NCBI RefSeq assembly: GCF_900583165.1
Contig: NZ_UTKY01000073.1
Location: 1 to 64,000 of the forward strand
Reading direction: 5' to 3'
DNA length: 64,000 bases
DNA from: Pseudomonas viridiflava
GTDB taxonomy: Bacteria > Pseudomonadota > Gammaproteobacteria > Pseudomonadales > Pseudomonadaceae
Part shown: positions 63,204 to 64,000 of the stretch, in pieces
How positions within the stretch are numbered: position 1 is the first letter of the stretch
How the letters are laid out: the number at the start of each line of letters is the position of its first letter
The notes under the pieces: model-generated
Database searches by the model: none
Told to the model about the DNA's origin: nothing
What the model saw: the letters and a program-made list of their open reading frames with translations, nothing else
Translations under genes and position numbers: made by a program

Positions 63204-63661
63204 TCAAGGGGCTCGCAAGTCAAATCGACTGATAGAATGCCTTTAGGCTGCCCTGTAAACCGATCGTTCTGAAAATACGCTAGAAAAGTTTTCCCTGGCT
63301 CGGCTTGAAAATTAAATGGGAAAAATTCTCCACCATACTTCAGCTTTTGACTGCGTCTCATGTCATCAAAATCAAGGAATACAGGGTCAAGACGTTTGGG
63401 ATCCACGCCGCTAGGATCCCAACAGATGTCGTAATCACCTGGTATGGGTTTCGCCGTGACAAAGCTTCCGTCCACGAACAATCTCGCGCAACCTGCATCA
63501 CGCAATGCCTTGCATGCAAGCTTAAATCCTGCAAAAAGGCGCCTTCGTTTTGCATTTGATGCGAAAACTTGCTCGACCTCCTCCAGAGAGGCAGAGTGGA
63601 CTCCGGCAGGCAAAACGGCCCAAGGGCTTGAATGAGGATTTTCTAGGGTCGGGATCATCAT
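63200..63661 (-). CDS. Nucleotidyltransferase-like protein (DUF6932-type)
   Basis: A 153-residue protein with a nucleotidyltransferase-fold signature: D64-G-S66 followed by PGDYDICWD (D76-x-D78), the G-S...D-x-D arrangement of minimal (MNT-like) nucleotidyltransferases. It matches proteins of the DUF6932 type. In MNT/HEPN systems such enzymes AMPylate and silence a toxin. It is first in the operon with the ImmA/IrrE and beta genes. Its stop overlaps the next start by 4 bases. ATG at 63661 or 63658. Confidence 0.78.
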   Translation of the reverse strand: MMIPTLENPHSSPWAVLPAGVHSASLEEVEQVFASNAKRRRLFAGFKLACKALRDAGCARLFVDGSFVTAKPIPGDYDICWDPSGVDPKRLDPVFLDFDDMRRSQKLKYGGEFFPFNFQAEPGKTFLAYFQNDRFTGQPKGILSVDLTCEPLE

Positions 63662-63662
63662 G

Positions 63663-63676
63663 CAACAAAATTGTTG
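63663..63676. promoter_or_regulatory. Inverted repeat before the nucleotidyltransferase operon
   Basis: CAACAA-AA-TTGTTG lies 1 base before the ATG at 63661. The operon's Xre-type protein could bind it to repress the operon, but the site also overlaps the ribosome-binding region. This is a guess from position and symmetry. Confidence 0.35.
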
Positions 63677-63770
63677 TGTCGTTACTGCCCACGATAGCCA
63701 TTCGCCACGAGTACGGTCAACAAGTAATTCTCAGAGGTACAGACTTGGTACACCTATGATCTTCCCTGCC

Positions 63771-64000
63771 TTACGTCATCTTTCGCCAAGCTACTGATTT
63801 TAGATACTTTACTAGCATTAACCTTTCGTCTGTTTTCTGAGTCGCCTCTAGAATCGTAGCCAACTTGGAGTGATCGTTTCTGGCCGATTTCCGCCTGTCA
63901 CCATAGGCATCGAGAGCTGCTCTCTGCCTATCGTACCCAGTAAGAGCGCGAATGGCGGGCAAAGGGCCATTTCCTAGTCTATAAATGGAGACCCCAGCAC
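63771..64000 (-). CDS. 3' end of an unknown island gene (cut by window edge)
   Basis: An open frame on the minus strand runs from the right edge to a stop at 63771-63773, 76 codons in all, without an internal stop. It ends in the basic, helical segment DERLMLVKYLKSVAWRKM. The apparent internal TTG start at 63962 need not be real, because the frame continues upstream. It could be the tail of a larger island gene such as a recombinase or DNA-processing protein, but nothing identifies it. About 110 bases separate it from the nucleotidyltransferase operon. Confidence 0.42.
   Translation of the reverse strand, partial: AGVSIYRLGNGPLPAIRALTGYDRQRAALDAYGDRRKSARNDHSKLATILEATQKTDERLMLVKYLKSVAWRKMT

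Noticed and set aside
59450..64000. Prophage
   Set aside because: No capsid, tail, lysis or integrase genes are visible here; an integrative island fits better, though the far end is outside the window.

Overview
The window looks like chromosome of a Pseudomonas of the P. fluorescens group. The 5S rRNA sequence, the high G+C coding sequence, the many short 'GTGGGAGGGGGC...' REP/REPIN hairpins between genes, and gene sets typical of plant- and soil-associated pseudomonads (mgo/pvf, pgaABCD, FecIR-TonB receptor, two-partner secretion) all point that way. Species cannot be fixed from the sequence alone.

Layout. 1-350: end of an rRNA operon with two tandem 5S genes, each followed by a terminator. 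620-2500: an amino-acid-type chemoreceptor. 2545-8094 (minus): a compact four-gene operon matching mgoBCAD/pvfABCD in content and order, which is known to make small diazeniumdiolate or pyrazine-N-oxide signals that control virulence and antimetabolite production. 8431-14039: a GntR regulator, a divergent TauD-like dioxygenase plus ABC importer operon with a palindromic operator between them, and a LysR gene whose last codons lie inside a REP element. 14210-18260: an EmrB/EmrA/NodT-type tripartite drug efflux operon. 18296-22336: Fur box, FecI-type sigma factor, FecR and a TonB-dependent siderophore receptor with a signalling domain. 22401-25267 (minus): a DUF3142 protein and a large secreted repeat-like protein, both of unknown role. 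26119-31163: MarR plus an AaeAB-like aromatic acid efflux operon. 31245-33521: a membrane protein and a DUF945 protein. 33781-40096: complete pgaABCD for poly-N-acetylglucosamine biofilm polysaccharide.

40495-52824 is a two-partner secretion/contact-dependent inhibition locus: a TpsB transporter, a 2,796-residue CdiA/FHA-like exoprotein with a VENN boundary and a C-terminal tail resembling a PD-(D/E)XK nuclease, then four small unrecognised genes that are candidates for immunity or module-exchange remnants. 52876-58080 holds a second-type signal peptidase I, two small lipoproteins (minus), a vWA lipoprotein, and an ECF sigma/anti-sigma pair. An orphan promoter plus terminator at 58096-58186 could specify a short RNA.

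From about 58206 onward the content becomes accessory: an Abi_2-family gene with an R-x4-H HEPN-like motif, then the 3' half of a tRNA-Arg (anticodon CCG) at 59406-59453. This marks one end of a genomic island that extends past the right edge. The island is visibly AT-rich. It carries integrase-arm-like short repeats, a MITE-like inverted-repeat element, an sce7726-family (nuclease-fold) gene, and a convergent operon of a nucleotidyltransferase-like protein (DUF6932-type), an HTH-ImmA/IrrE metallopeptidase and a beta-family protein. That set is the best candidate here for a poorly described defence or toxin-antitoxin-like system. The mgo/pvf operon and the CDI tail are the other two loci of most interest.
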